DNA of 64,000 nt from Flammula alnicola (lineage: Eukaryota > Basidiomycota > Agaricomycetes > Agaricales > Strophariaceae), in contig JADNRV010000217.1 of NCBI GenBank assembly GCA_015499995.1, positions 1 to 64,000 on the forward strand. The letters are read 5' to 3'. The position numbers and the translations under genes are program-made. Under the pieces are notes generated by a model, which worked only from the letters and a program-made list of their open reading frames with translations, was not told where the DNA came from and did no database searches. Each line of letters opens with the position of its first letter. Position 1 is the first letter of the stretch. Positions 34,319 to 45,957 of this stretch are shown here, one piece after another.

Positions 34319-34332
34319 ATTTATAGTATAGA
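34319..34332 (-). other. Helitron 5' terminus (TC...)
   Basis: On the minus strand the element begins TCTATACTATAAAT at 34332, with host A immediately before it (T at plus position 34333). This matches the 5' TC end of Helitrons and the A-T insertion site, and pairs with the hairpin-CTAG end at 25417. Confidence 0.8.
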
Positions 34333-35556
34333 TGTGCCCTACGGATCATGATATATGTAAATGTACAGTGTATTAAGCAAAAGCCTTCAAAGCTTCAAGT
34401 TGCATAAGCCACAGGCAAGCCACAAGCGCCCAACTGAATGAATGCGGAAAAGGCTGGCAAAATCGAGCCCGCTTCAGAGAGCTCTGCGATTTACGCGCAC
34501 AAGTACTTTCTGCCAGCTGCAGGGATGAGGTAGTACTTGAAATTTTCAGACTCTGCCAATAGAGTCTGGGGACGGCAGATCTGCTGGGCAGGACACGATG
34601 GACAGAGACCAGAAGCGATCCGGGAGCACCGAAAACTATCTAGGTGATACATGTGACCTGATCTAATCTAACCTGATCTAATCTAATCGGACAGACTCTA
34701 CGGTTCCACAGTGTCCATCCGCCAGACTCCCTTGAAGTTGACCGGCTGGTGGGCAGTTATTGCAAGCAAATTCAACGGGGACCGTTGTTCGTATGAATCT
34801 TTTTAAAAACCTATCTCACCACATCTGCCAATTAAAATTTCTGGCTTCCTAACACTGCATATGCCTCACTGGAAGTATGAGGACTACCTAGTTAACTGCG
34901 CCACACTCTTGACCGGAAGTTTGGGTAAAGCATCAGACAGATAATAAGTATGAGCCCAAATACCGAAACGAAATCATAATAAAACACCTTGCACGGTCTG
35001 TTGCGAACGCCTGAATTCGGCCTGGAAAACGAGGAACAAGATATGCGTAGACACCAGTACGAACTCAAAAAAAAATAAAAATAAAGGACAAGGAAAAACA
35101 GATAAAATCGCAACAGTAACAATACATACAACAAAAAACTAGAGTCGTGACAAATCAAATCAGGCAATCATAATGAACAGTATCGTAGGTGTATAGTTAG
35201 ATGGACGGGAAATAAATAATGAAATGCAGTTGCTGAGTTGCAGGGATGAAAGTGGGTTATACGTGGGTGGGCGTGCTTACAGTGAAGATGGGAAATGGGC
35301 GATGCGCAGTCGCGGGGTGGGAAGGAAGGAGGGGGAAGGCCGAAGGCAAGGTATACCGAAAAGTGGGGGGGGAGGCGGGGTATGGTGCTATGGCAGCAAG
35401 TGCCACAAAAAACAACTGAGGTAAAAGGTATTCCATCCGGCCAAGGTCTATACTTAGTATGCAAAGGGCAAGGCAAAGGATCGGAAAACCCCCCCAAAAA
35501 AAAAGAGCATATAAAGCGGGTATCGGGTATCTGTCATCCGAACAAGCCTCTTCCTC
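34333..35556. other. Intergenic between the Helitron and the hydrolase gene
   Basis: No gene is recognised. A short ATCTAATCTAACCTGATCTA-type repeat lies near 34660-34690, and A-rich and G-rich tracts occur at 35.06-35.5 kb. Minus-strand frames here lack recognisable features; the right part is probably the 3' region of the hydrolase. Confidence 0.4.
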
Positions 35557-37177
35557 CTATGTCAGCTTTTTCCAGGAAGACCCATCTAACAGATCAGCAA
35601 GCTCGTCTGACACCTGCATCGCATGGCTGACGCTCAAATCGTGTCCTGCGCCGTCTATCGTGACCAGTTTCTTCTTCGCGCCTACAGGCAGTAGTTCTGC
35701 GATCTGCGAGGCGTATTTCGGTTTTACCGTAACGTCCTTGGTGCCCTGGTCAAATCAGATGAGCATTGGACACAATTGCGATGCAAGACAAGAAAGGAAT
35801 ACGAGGACATACATGCAAAATCAGCACCCGTTTCCCCTCAAACGCAGTCGACTGGAACGACGCTGCTTGTCCGCGTATCGGGCCGTCCCGCAAGGATGAC
35901 GAAAGCGCATTATTGTAACCGGGCAAGTGTGCCGATTGCAGACGCACAATCTATTAATGGAATGTCAATACCTGGTGCTAATCGATAAAACTGCCTGCGC
36001 ACGCACCTCCAGGATAGGGTTGCTGTTTTCGTCGGAAGCGTTGTGAGGAAGCGTTTGGTTCGTCAGTCGTTGCAGGTAGGTCTAGAAGGACGAAGAGTGG
36101 TGAGCAAAAGAGATGCAAAAACAGACTGAAGATTTCCACGGCGGAATTTCAAGAAGGGATTCAAGAATATCTGCTCACCTGGACAGGTTTACTTGACGCG
36201 AGTGTTTGTATCAGAGGCGAAGACATAAATTTAGCGGTACGTGAGATATCACTTGACTGTTGGCCGTGGCCGCGATTTAGTCGATGAACGTCCGAAAGAA
36301 GAAAGCCACGTAAGAAATGGAATGCAGATGAAAGAAGGGGACAAGAGAGAGATGAGACATGCCACGATGAACAAGAGAAATGAAAACACGGACCTCCATA
36401 AGCCCAGCGCACGCGATCAGACCAACGCCTTCGTCAACAAGGTGGGGGAACTGTGCGGTGAATGCTGCTGCAATAGCACCTCCCTAATACAAATTCAGCC
36501 ATGTTTTGATCCATGAACGTAAAGGGGAACGCACCATTGAGACCCCGACGATATTGGCTTTCTCCCACTTGAGATACTGCATCAGAAGGGCGAGTTGCAT
36601 GGTGTACAAGCTGGCATTGTATGTAGTTAGCGGTGCATCAGAGTATCCTCTGCCGTACAGATCTATTAAAAGTATGAGCTCAAATCCTGACATCGATGGG
36701 AACCCTGACGGACCATAGAGCAAAACGCGATAACCACGCGCCGCGAGACTGGGAGCGACGTCTCTCCAGATGATAGCAGGGATCGAGAGACCATGTATGA
36801 GGACAATCTAGGGCAACAAACTCAGATGACGGGAAGTTCGTCTCGGCGTATTAGACGTACCTTTTTGCCCTTCTCCGGTCCTAACAGCCAGTACCTAACC
36901 TGAATGTGGATTGATAGCGTCAATGCACGACCAGTGGTATACACACGAGCAAACCCACCTTTCCACTGGGAAACTCCGCATATCCGCCTCCTGGGTAAAA
37001 CTCCTCTGGGTATATTGTCCACGATTTCGACGAGGGTGGCATGCTCGCTAGCGATGGATGAATGAAGACCGGCGCTGGCGGGCTAGGAAATATGGCCATG
37101 AAATATGTTGCCAAGAGCAGCGGGGGGAGAATAAGAAGAGAAAGGGTGAGGCATTGGTATGGACTGGTAGCGACCAT
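35557..37177 (-). CDS. Alpha/beta-hydrolase fold protein
   Basis: Likely membrane-anchored or secreted hydrolase of unknown substrate. The start MVATSPYQC at 37177 is followed by a hydrophobic segment (LTLSLLILPPLLLATYFMAI), a signal anchor. Later exons give RYWLLGPEKGKK, a short VLIHGLSIPAIIWRDVAPSL strand-HG motif (oxyanion region), GYRVLLYGPSGF... and LIDLYGRGYSDAPLTTYNAS. The nucleophile elbow GVSMGG is made by splicing (NIVGVSM near 36538 joined to GGAIAAAFTAQFPHLVDE). The C-terminal exons give VLILHGTKDVTVKPKYASQI (the acid-bearing strand) and GAGHDLSVSHAMQV (catalytic His). Serine, aspartate and histidine of the triad are thus visible. About eight exons. Confidence 0.85.
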
Positions 37178-37930
37178 GGCGGTAAGAGGGAAAGGGCGTC
37201 AATAATATCTCGCCGTAAAGTTTACCGTAAAGTAAAGTACAGTACGTGTTGATATGACACGTGCTCTGTGCTTAAATTAGACTCGGCATGACTACGGCCG
37301 CTCACAAGTGCGCTCATTGTCAGCATGCCACAATAACCGGCCTCCGTTGGTGTCGCGATCGTACCCAAGGCTCGCTGTTTCTTCCTTGCAAGATTTTATT
37401 GCACAGACGCTCGTAGAGGTCACTCGAGGGCGCAGGTGTTATCCTTTTTTAGTGCTGGATCTTCATAGTTGCCTCAGCCCAGCAATTGTGGCGCATTTCA
37501 ACGGTTATTGCCAAGTACATCATGATCATCATGATGCAAAATTACTCACCTTGCAGCGAGGTCGCATAAAGTTGTGATCCGTCGTAATGAAATGTATCGA
37601 AGTTGATAAACACGATTACATCACATTCATTCACGGAACACAGCAAGAAATAAATGAGTGGAATGGAAACGTTGCGACCGAGAAAAACCAGGCAACGGAC
37701 CAACTACATAGCTATGAGTATTATAATCGTTAAATAATACGTAAATGGAGGTGTGTAAGTAATACAGGCAGAAGAACGTCAGACGGCGTAAATCGTGCGG
37801 CGCGTTGGGAGTACATCGGACATTCTAGTGGTCGTCGATAAAAGACGTGAAGAGAGGTTGAATATAATGGGGCCAGGAAACCATATCCAACTCCGGCGTG
37901 CGAGTTATCTCGGGGGCTGGGTAGGAGTAG
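37178..37930. other. Intergenic, hydrolase promoter side and permease 3' side
   Basis: No gene is recognised. CACGTG lies at 37258-37263, about 80 bases upstream of the hydrolase start. A GTAAAGTTTACCGTAAAGTAAAG cluster at 37214-37236 contains short direct and inverted repeats. The right part is the 3' region of the permease gene. Confidence 0.4.
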
Positions 37931-40173
37931 CTATAGCTTCTTTTCATCTTGTGATTCCACGTCGACTTCTTCAACAGAAGACGTGTCGTGGACTGGTTCC
38001 TCCGCCTCTTGAGCGAGAATAAGATTGAGAACGGCAGCGACGACACCAGCAACAAGGACTAGAAGAAGAAAAAAGCACATATCATCAGTCAACACCTCGA
38101 TCAAACAGAACGCAAATTATACACACAAGGCGTGCTCAGTACAATCGTGATCGAATCAAACAACCCCTGGAGCCCTTTATTGGGATTATTAACGCCCTCA
38201 AAGAGGTACGTGAAGATATCCGGATGGAGGAGGTCGCCAATCCCAAACGCCAGCGCCGCAGACAGGATAAATCGGTCCCGTCTCGTGAAGTGCATATGTG
38301 CCAGCACACGCACGCCCGACGATGCGACGTTCGCAAACAGGAACGTCGTCACGCCCCCAAGCACAGGATTGGGAATGGCGAGGAACACGCCGGAGATCTT
38401 GCCCAGCACACCGAACAGGATGAGGAAGAAGCAGCACCATCGCCCCGCCCCCGGTTCGCGCAACGCGTGATGGCGATGACGCCGTTGTTCTGCGCAAAGG
38501 TCGAGAGCGGCGTCACGGTGAAGAGCGCGGAGAGGAATCCGCCGATGCCGTCCCCGAGGATGCCTCCTTGGATGCGCGAGTCGAAGACGTCGCCCACGAC
38601 TTCTTGCCGCGAGACCTCGGCGGATGCAGTGATATCTCCAATGGCCTCCATAGCGAGCGATACTACAAGCAAAGTCAAAATCTCATAAATGTGAATTTTC
38701 AGAGTGTAACTTACCGTACACAGCCAACATGGGCAAGATTGCAGGGGGATATACGCTCAGCTTGAAGGTGTGCACCCACAGGAACGTGATAGCAGGAGCG
38801 CTCTTGATCGTCGAGCTGTCTATGTATCCCGCAGCACCTGCAACGATACATCCGACAACAAGACCAACGATAATACTGATGTTCTTGAGGAACGGCGAGC
38901 CGAAAATCTCTGTCAGGATAATGGTTATGAACGACAGGAAACCGAGACCAATAAACTCCGGCGAGCCCCATCTACAATGATAACATCAGATCAGTATGGG
39001 GTAATATGATTATAGTTTAGCAAAGAAACATACGGAAGAGGTCGAGGAGCAAAGATGGTAGGACACAGCTCGAAGATACCAGTCGCTGGACGAGTCTGGC
39101 AACTGTTCGATCCTCCACCCCAGTTCGCAATTCCAGAGGTACCGATCAGAGAAGAACCGATCATGAGAATGACCGTTCCTGAAGGATTAGAGGTGTGATA
39201 AGTACTCATTTCGGATCGCAACGCGACCAGTATGTAGACGAGACTAACCGGTCACCAGAGGGGGGAAGACGCGCTTGAGCACCTTTGGCGAGCAAAATGA
39301 CATGAAGATTTCGAGGAAGGAGCAAATTATCGAGGTTCCTATTGTTCGGAAAGAATAATCAGCGAGAAAAAGCCGTTCGAGGCGAGGTTTGCGTACCAAG
39401 AACTTTTCCGTACGCATCAGGACAGGCAAGACGAGTGATGCTGCCATCTGCAGCTACTGTCGTTGGGCATGTGCCATCCATGTACATGGCATTGAAGATC
39501 TGCGGTATTTCGAAAATGAGGTTCAATCATGAGGATAATTAAGGTTTTATACGAACAGCATTGGCAGTAGAAAGGGTCGCGAAACTGGTCCCGACGACCG
39601 TGATAAGTCCAGTACCGAGGTAATATCCGCGAAACAGACGGATCCGCGACATTTGCACCAGACTCAAGATACCTAGCCCACATGACGCGTCAATACCAGT
39701 ACCCATCGCAGAAAAAAAGTGTTGTGCGCTTACCACAACCAATGAGAGACGCTGAAATCATGTAGGCCGATGTCTGGGCATCCAGGCTAAGCGCAGAGGC
39801 AAAATAATGGGGGGGTGATAAGACCCGCTAACATGGCAAGGGCGTGTTGCAGACCACTCGAAATAGCGAGAATAAGAGGTAGGTCGGCATCGAGGGAGTA
39901 AAATGGTGGCGCTCGGTTCTCCTGCTTCATGAACGGGAGCTTTGGTGTACATAGCCTGTGCACCGAACGCAGCCGACAGTCAGCCTTAAGAGGACCGGAA
40001 CATTCAAAGCAGACTTACCATGCATAGTCATAATCACCAATCCAACCATCCTTAGTGATAAGTTTCCTTTTGATGCGCTCAGCACGCTGTTTGACGGAGG
40101 TGAGCTTGGAGCGGGAGGGGACCACTGGAGGGTCAACCGCCTGAGGCTGGTCCTGTACGAGCGAAGAGGACAT
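37931..40173 (-). CDS. Purine (xanthine/uric acid) permease of the NCS2/NAT family, apparent frameshift
   Basis: Proton-coupled plasma-membrane transporter of the nucleobase-ascorbate family, closest in pattern to fungal UapA/UapC. The start MSSSLVQDQPQAVDPPVVPS at 40173 leads to basic cytosolic sequence and ADLPLILAISSGLQHALAML, the first helix. Further exons carry multiple hydrophobic helices. The NAT signature QNNGVIAITR ([QEP]-N-x-G-x4-T-[RKG]) is present, as are SLAMEAIGDITASAE and GGVTTFLFANVASSGVRVLA. The end is VDVESQDEKKL. In the second helix the frame runs into a stop after GLITPPLF, while the next frame continues FASALSLDAQTSAYMISASL: one base too many within 39801-39815, next to a run of seven G (plus strand). 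Sequencing error or recent inactivation are both possible. Confidence 0.88.
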
Positions 40174-41642
40174 CGAAGAGCGAGAGACGGCTAAAGGGCG
40201 ACTGGACGTCCTTCAGTATCAACAAGGGGCAGCAAGAGAACAGTTTTCGCTCTAGGCGAGGTATTTAAGGTCAACCGTACGGTTCCCATGTATTACCGCC
40301 GGGCGATAGTCAACTCCAATAACCAAGCCAATCGACTTGAAGAATCCAGGTACATCGTAGGTCCTCGGCTGCGATGCATCTGATTCCGAGCATGAAGGAC
40401 GGGAGATAGTCGAGGGATAGTCGAGGCCAAGGCACTGGCACCGTGGTCCGTGGGGCGATAACAGAACTGGCACGCTGTCGCAGCTTCAGGAGACGATAAA
40501 TAAAATAACGGTCAATCCGTGCCAAACCCTCGCTGATTATGAACTCTAATTTCCAATGCGTCTTATCGACATCCGAGTCCTTTGACGGGAGTTCGCGTGT
40601 GCTTTTCGGTACTGTTTCACGGAGAAGTTAACAAAGTCGAAAAACTTTAAGGATTAAAATTTCAACTGGGAAAGCAGTCTGACCAAACGAATTTAAAATT
40701 CAGGAAGTCTGGGGTGATAATAAATCACCTTCTATGTAACACAGGAAAGGGAGAGGACAGACCAGTGCGGACAAGGGGTACCGAGATACGAAAGCCCGCA
40801 ATCATTGGCCTTATCTCCCACTCCGAATCAAAGAATGTTCAGGATTCCGATATCTCCATGGTGCATTACTTACCTTATCTATTTATCCCACCCACTACAG
40901 AACCGCCCTCGAGATTTGTCGAGACCTTCAACTATGCCTCCGAAGACCGCGCTACAACTTTCAAATTCGCGTTTGGCAATCATCTCGTGCTCAAACTTTG
41001 TGTAAAACCATAGCATATAGGTCTGCATATCTTCAAGATCCGCGAGCGCTTAGACGGTGTGCTGCAGTAGGATGTTGCATAGCTTGGATACGGTTGTGAG
41101 CCAGCTGAGCGGGCGAGCAGGAGAAACGGATTTTCATTATTCCCTTTCGGTAGCCTCGATAACGGTCAAGAGGATGCTATTCTTCCAAGCGCCATCTCCA
41201 GCCAGAAGAATAATATTGAGTTGAGGGGATAGTGGAGGACTACATCGATGTCGCTGGACATGGAAGCTCCGGAACTTCTGGAATTTGAAGAATTACTGCA
41301 TTTGAAACACAGCCAAACACAGGATCCGCAATGCTTCAAAAAAAATTGAATAGCAGTATGTAGTAGAAGGTAGATCTAAGTACATAGTCTATGCATTCGG
41401 AGAGGCCTACCAACTGACTGTATAAAATCATCGGAGTGGGCTCTTCTGTATACACCTTGAATGGGCACTGCCAAGATGTTGGCTTGATCAGAATACACGA
41501 GTCGCGACAATAGCAAACTGTGATATATATGCTATGTGGGTGTAAACCCTTGTTGAATACAGCTACTACAATTATTATTACAGATCCTAGAATACACGTA
41601 CAGCAATAAGCTCGAAATCTACCAAGCCATCCGGCCATGCTA
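40174..41642. other. Intergenic with an unassigned coding-like fragment
   Basis: No gene is recognised. On the minus strand at about 41040-40890 a frame reads DLEDMQTYMLWFYTKFEHEM then IAKREFESCSAVFGGIVEGL before a stop; this looks like a real or former exon, but flanking frames break up and I cannot assign a family. The remaining sequence should include the permease promoter and the 3' region of the histone deacetylase. Confidence 0.4.
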
Positions 41643-43737
41643 CTACTCTGGTAGAGACATCGCCACGTCCTCGTAGTCCTCTTCCTCGAACACCTCCACG
41701 TCTCGCCCCCCTCCTTCCATAAGACGCGACAAAGGACGCCCAGCGCCGTTCACGATGCCCGTCCGGAGGCTCAGGTTCCCATCCACCAGATCGTCCCATG
41801 GGGCCCCAGGACCGCTCTGGAAGAACCGCCGCTTCGTGCCTTTTACAGGCAAAGCGCCGCACTCGTAATGCTCGAACCCATGCTCCTGTGTCGGTACATC
41901 GTAGTATTGCCCCGTCAGCAGACTCATGCGCTTCTTTCCAGATGGGTAGTATGGTTGTTGGCTGGGATGTCTCTCGTTGCCACGCGGGATGGAAGAGGCG
42001 CGCTGTGGACCCAGGCGCCAGTTATTGAGGCTTGCCGACGACTCATCCGAATCCCATGAGTCTGACTCCTCCGACTCGTCGGTCGTGGTTTCTCCATCTT
42101 GAAGGTTGTAGACATATCGTGCATGTTCTAGATATACGATCAATAAAAATGATCTGGATTTGAAGCAAGCTTTCTTACGGGCAAGTCGTTCATCGAGCTC
42201 GTCTCTGCCTTCCTCTTCGTCCTTGCCAAATCCAAGATGCTGTTTAAGGCTCTCCCTTGGCACATCTTGCATCTGCACAGAAGGTGCGCAGGTCAGTTGC
42301 TGTAATTGTTGTAGTGCAGTCTCCCTGTACAAAAGCCATGAATAAACCACCAAGCAATCAAAACCAGATGAACCGACCTGACAATATCCAAAGACCCGTC
42401 CTTCATATTCAAATCTTCCATGTTATTCACAGGCACCTCAAGCCTATATCTCGGGCCAAACCACTCGAAGTATTGATTCCACGGCAAATTTGGATCAATG
42501 TCATTTTCAATTCCGAGTGCGCAGGCCGTCTCGTATGTCCACGTCCGAGCAACGTTCTTGACCGTGTATCCTCCTCCGCCAAGCAGAATAAGTGGGATAT
42601 TTTGTTTTCGCATGAACTGGACACAATGAGCATGTCCCTTCATCGACAAGTTAAAGCAACCCAATTTATCGCCTGCCAGTGAATCAGACCCGCATTGGAG
42701 CACCACAGCGGAAGGGCGGAAGACTTCCAGAACCCGGGTGATAATCTGACCCCAATATATATATGAATTTTCTGGCTGGGATCCGACACAATTAAGAAAC
42801 TCACCGGCTCGAACACGCTTTTGTATGACTCGTCCGTGATTCCATCCTTCATGGGTACGTTCACGGCATATCCTTTGCCTTTGCCTCTTCCCTTGTCCTC
42901 TTGTGACCCTGTTCCGGGAAAGTACTCTCCGAACTTGTGGAAGCTGCATGTCATGACCCTGTCCGTCGTATAAAAGGCTTCTTCCACCCCATCGCCATGA
43001 TGACAGTCGATATCGATATATAAAACTCGGGGATATGTGCGCAAAAGTTCCAGGATACCGAGTACGATATCGTTGATATAGCAGAAACCCGAGGCTTCGC
43101 GCTTTTTGGCATGGTGCAGTCCTCCTGCCCAGTTAATGGCGATGTCAGCAGCTCCAGATGTTATTCGTTGCGCTGCGCCTGCAGAAGAAAGGAATGTCCA
43201 ACTTGGAATGTGGTTTAGAAGACTCATCGACTTACCAATCGACCCTCCTGCAGAAATAGTACAAAATTCGAAAACGCCTTCGAATGCTGGGTTGTCTTCT
43301 CCTACAAGGACTGTAGACGGATTAGGTCAGAACAACAGAAACGAAAAGAGACAAAATGAAAGAAGTACATCGTGTGCCAGAAAAAGTCATTTTCTCTGCC
43401 GTCTCCGGTGTCACATTATAAAGAAAGTGAACATATTCGTCGGTATGGAACGAGCTCATGACCTCCCCACTCGCACGTTTAGGGCGCTATTTAGAAACAT
43501 CAGACAATTGTTCCGGTCTCCGCTTTTGTAGTTCACGAGCTCACCAAGATGTGCATCTTGTCAAGCATCCCATAGGCAGTCACTAGGTCGTGCGTTACGC
43601 GTATCCGGTGCGGTTTCATCGGGTGTCCGAGTCCATAAGTATATGCCCCGACATCGGCTACGTTTCTATCAGTATAAGTATGACAAAAAAACGATGCACG
43701 GACAATCATAGTAATATGCCACTCTGCGTTTCGACAT
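41643..43737 (-). CDS. RPD3: Class I histone deacetylase (Rpd3/HDAC1)
   Basis: Zinc-dependent lysine deacetylase, catalytic subunit of Rpd3/Sin3-type corepressor complexes in the nucleus. The start [11 protein letters not shown] at 43737 splices to [20 protein letters not shown], the class I opening. Later exons carry the active-site elements: [20 protein letters not shown] (His pair), [17 protein letters not shown] (Asp/His zinc site), [32 protein letters not shown] (third zinc Asp) and [17 protein letters not shown] (catalytic Tyr). After the domain a Ser/acidic C-terminal extension holds [20 protein letters not shown] and ends [14 protein letters not shown]. About nine exons. It is divergent from CDK8. 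Confidence 0.95.
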
Positions 43738-43994
43738 GACTATTATTTGCGGTCAACAGTTGAAATTCATGGATTTTGTGAAGATTTTGTTGGTCGGTTT
43801 GTCGTCGTTAAAAGCAACCCCCTTCAACTTAACTTCGCTGACCCATGTCACGTGATTTTGGCGGCCCGGCGCCCAAGCCCCCACAATATTCCCGGTCCGG
43901 CGTTCCCACATTTGTTGGGCGGGCTGTGCCATGTGCTTTTAAGCATTCCATTATCCAGGACGTTCGTCCTGCCAAATGTTCACGATTCACTGCG
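43738..43994. promoter_or_regulatory. Divergent promoter region of RPD3 and CDK8
   Basis: The 257-bp gap between start codons contains CACGTG at 43849-43854 (GTCACGTGAT context) and no recognisable TATA box. An in-frame ATG upstream of the CDK8 start (43845) exists, but the sequence after it lacks family similarity, so I treat it as untranslated. Confidence 0.5.
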
Positions 43995-45588
43995 ATGTTA
44001 GACGAATGGTCGACAAGTATTCTGCAGCATGACCCGATGCGCCTTTACCGACAAAAAAGGGACGAGCACCATAGTTCAGTGGCTTCAAAGTACGATATCC
44101 TTGGTTTCATCTCCTCTGGCACATATGGTCGCGTTTACAAGGCACGGAGCTTAGGAGACGAGGGAACTATACACGCGATCAAGAAATTCAAGCCAGATAA
44201 GGAGGGAGATGTTGTCACGTATACTGGTATAAGCCAGAGTGCCATCCGAGAGATTGCAGTACGCATTCATATTTGCATCGCATTCAATTCTGCAAGCTGA
44301 TGATTGGATCAAGTTGAACAGAGAAATTGATCATGAGAACATAGTAGCTCTGAGAGAGGTTATTTTGGAGGACAAATCCATTTACATGGTCTTTGAATAT
44401 GCAGAACACGATTTTCTGGTGGGTCCGGCTTCTACCTTACTAAAACCTTTACCTAAAATATTTGAACAGCAAGTGATTCATCACCACTCCCAGACACTGC
44501 GCGCTCCTATCACAGCCGCAGTCCTCAAGTCTCTTGTATATCAGCTCCTGAACGGCCTCATATATCTTCATTCATGTCACATTCTCCATCGCGATCTCAA
44601 ACCAGCCAACATCCTGATCACCTCGAGCGGGGTCGTAAAAATTGGCGACCTTGGTCTCGCACGTCTTATATACGAACCTCTTCAGCCGCTTTTCGCAGGA
44701 GACAAGGTGGTAGTGACCATTTGGTATCGAGCTCCAGAACTCCTGTTAGGAGCTAAGCATTACACGAAAGCCATTGATTGCTGGGCTGTTGGCTGTGTCA
44801 TGGCTGAGTTAGCGAGCCTACGGCCAATCTTCAAAGGAGAAGAAGCTAAGTTGGACTCCAAGAAAAATGTTCCATTCCAACGGGATCAGCTACTCAAGAT
44901 TTTCGAAGTGTTAGGGACACCAGACGGTTAGTTTTTTTTTTGGCGACTTCGACGTCGATGTGATCTCACTTGATGCCGCATATCGTAGAAAAGGACTGGC
45001 CTGGAGTTGTGGACATGCCTGAATATCAGAGCATGAAGCGTCTTGACCAGTATGTGTCTTTCACTGCCGAGTTATCGTTATCCAATTTTGACGCTATCTG
45101 TCACAGCTTCACGAATCGACTTGCAGGGTGGTGTGAGTCGAGGATCCGAGCTCCACACGGATTCGATCTTATGCGACAGCTATTCATGTACGATCCTGAG
45201 AAACGCCTCACAGCCAAAGATGCCTTACAACACAAGTGGTTCCAAGAAGATCCAAAACCTACGTGGAAGTACGTCCATGCTCTCTTAAATTATTTGTACT
45301 CCTACCTTCCTACAGCTGCTAAAACATGAATTCAGCGCATTCCAATCCGTAGCGCCACATCAAATACCTCCTCATCGCAGGATCACGCAGGACGAAGCCC
45401 CGTCGATGATGCCGATTCCGCAGAACACGTCTCATCAAGGCGGGCATGGTCATATGGGTGTTCAATTCGGCCAGTCACACTCGAAGCCCGGAAGCTCTGC
45501 CAGCTTCGCGAGCTTGAGTGGAGGCGGTCATTACGGAGGACAAGCCTCTGGCGGGAATCAAAGCAGGAAAAAGGCGCGATTGGGATAG
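43995..45588 (+). CDS. SSN3: Cyclin-dependent kinase 8 (Ssn3/Srb10), Mediator kinase
   Basis: Catalytic subunit of the Mediator CDK8 module that phosphorylates RNA polymerase II and transcription factors. I chose ATG 43995 ([20 protein letters not shown]), which matches family N-termini better than the in-frame ATG at 43845. Seen: glycine loop [14 protein letters not shown], catalytic Lys in [19 protein letters not shown]-like helix [14 protein letters not shown], catalytic loop [20 protein letters not shown], and [20 protein letters not shown]. The insert [20 protein letters not shown] in the T-loop is typical of CDK8, which lacks an activation-loop phosphosite. A C-terminal Gly/Ser/His-rich tail ends [10 protein letters not shown], a basic NLS-like end. 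About six exons. Confidence 0.93.
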
Positions 45589-45957
45589 TTGGGCTCCAAA
45601 TATATTATACCCTTGCACGCCACGGTCAATCTCCATCATCGACTGGGTGCAACATATACCCGAAAGAAAAGAAGGGATTGTGACGCTCGACTTGGATACG
45701 GTTGGAACCAGGAAGTCTACTCGGTCTTCAGCTCTCGGCAGGTTGGGAATTTGCTCGTATCGGCGATGTTCCTGGGAACGTGCAATGTATTTTCATATTT
45801 AACGACCTGCGCATCCATTGTATTTTTCGGCTGCTAGAGGAGGGTGCGAGGGTGCACAACAACCTCCTGCTCTGCTAAATCTTGGTCTTACCCTTCGGAT
45901 CCCTTCCGCACTACTCTTCAATTGGTCACCGCTACGCAGTGTTATTCTCAATCTCTG
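45589..45957. other. Intergenic between CDK8 and the Mutator-like element
   Basis: No gene is recognised; this is the 3' region of CDK8. Confidence 0.35.

Larger units (their letters stand above)
25417..34332 (-). mobile_element. Complete Helitron rolling-circle transposon (8,916 bp)
   Basis: The element is oriented on the minus strand. Its 5' end at 34332 reads TCTATACTATAA and is preceded by A. Its 3' end at 25417 reads CTAG (fits CTRR), preceded by a 6-bp-stem GC hairpin, and is followed by T. Helitrons insert between A and T without target duplication and have 5' TC and 3' hairpin-CTRR ends, so both ends fit. It encodes a Rep/helicase transposase and a second, OB-fold-like protein, both on the minus strand. 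It also holds a 22-bp hairpin and a degenerate tandem-repeat segment on the plus strand. The long coding exons are open, so the element may be autonomous. Confidence 0.9.

Noticed and set aside
35168..35497. Pro/His-rich 109-codon minus-strand frame
   Set aside because: Composition follows a G-rich plus-strand tract behind the hydrolase gene; no splice or domain signals.
43845..43994. Upstream in-frame ATG of CDK8
   Set aside because: The extra 50 residues show no CDK8-like sequence and overlap the promoter with its CACGTG box.
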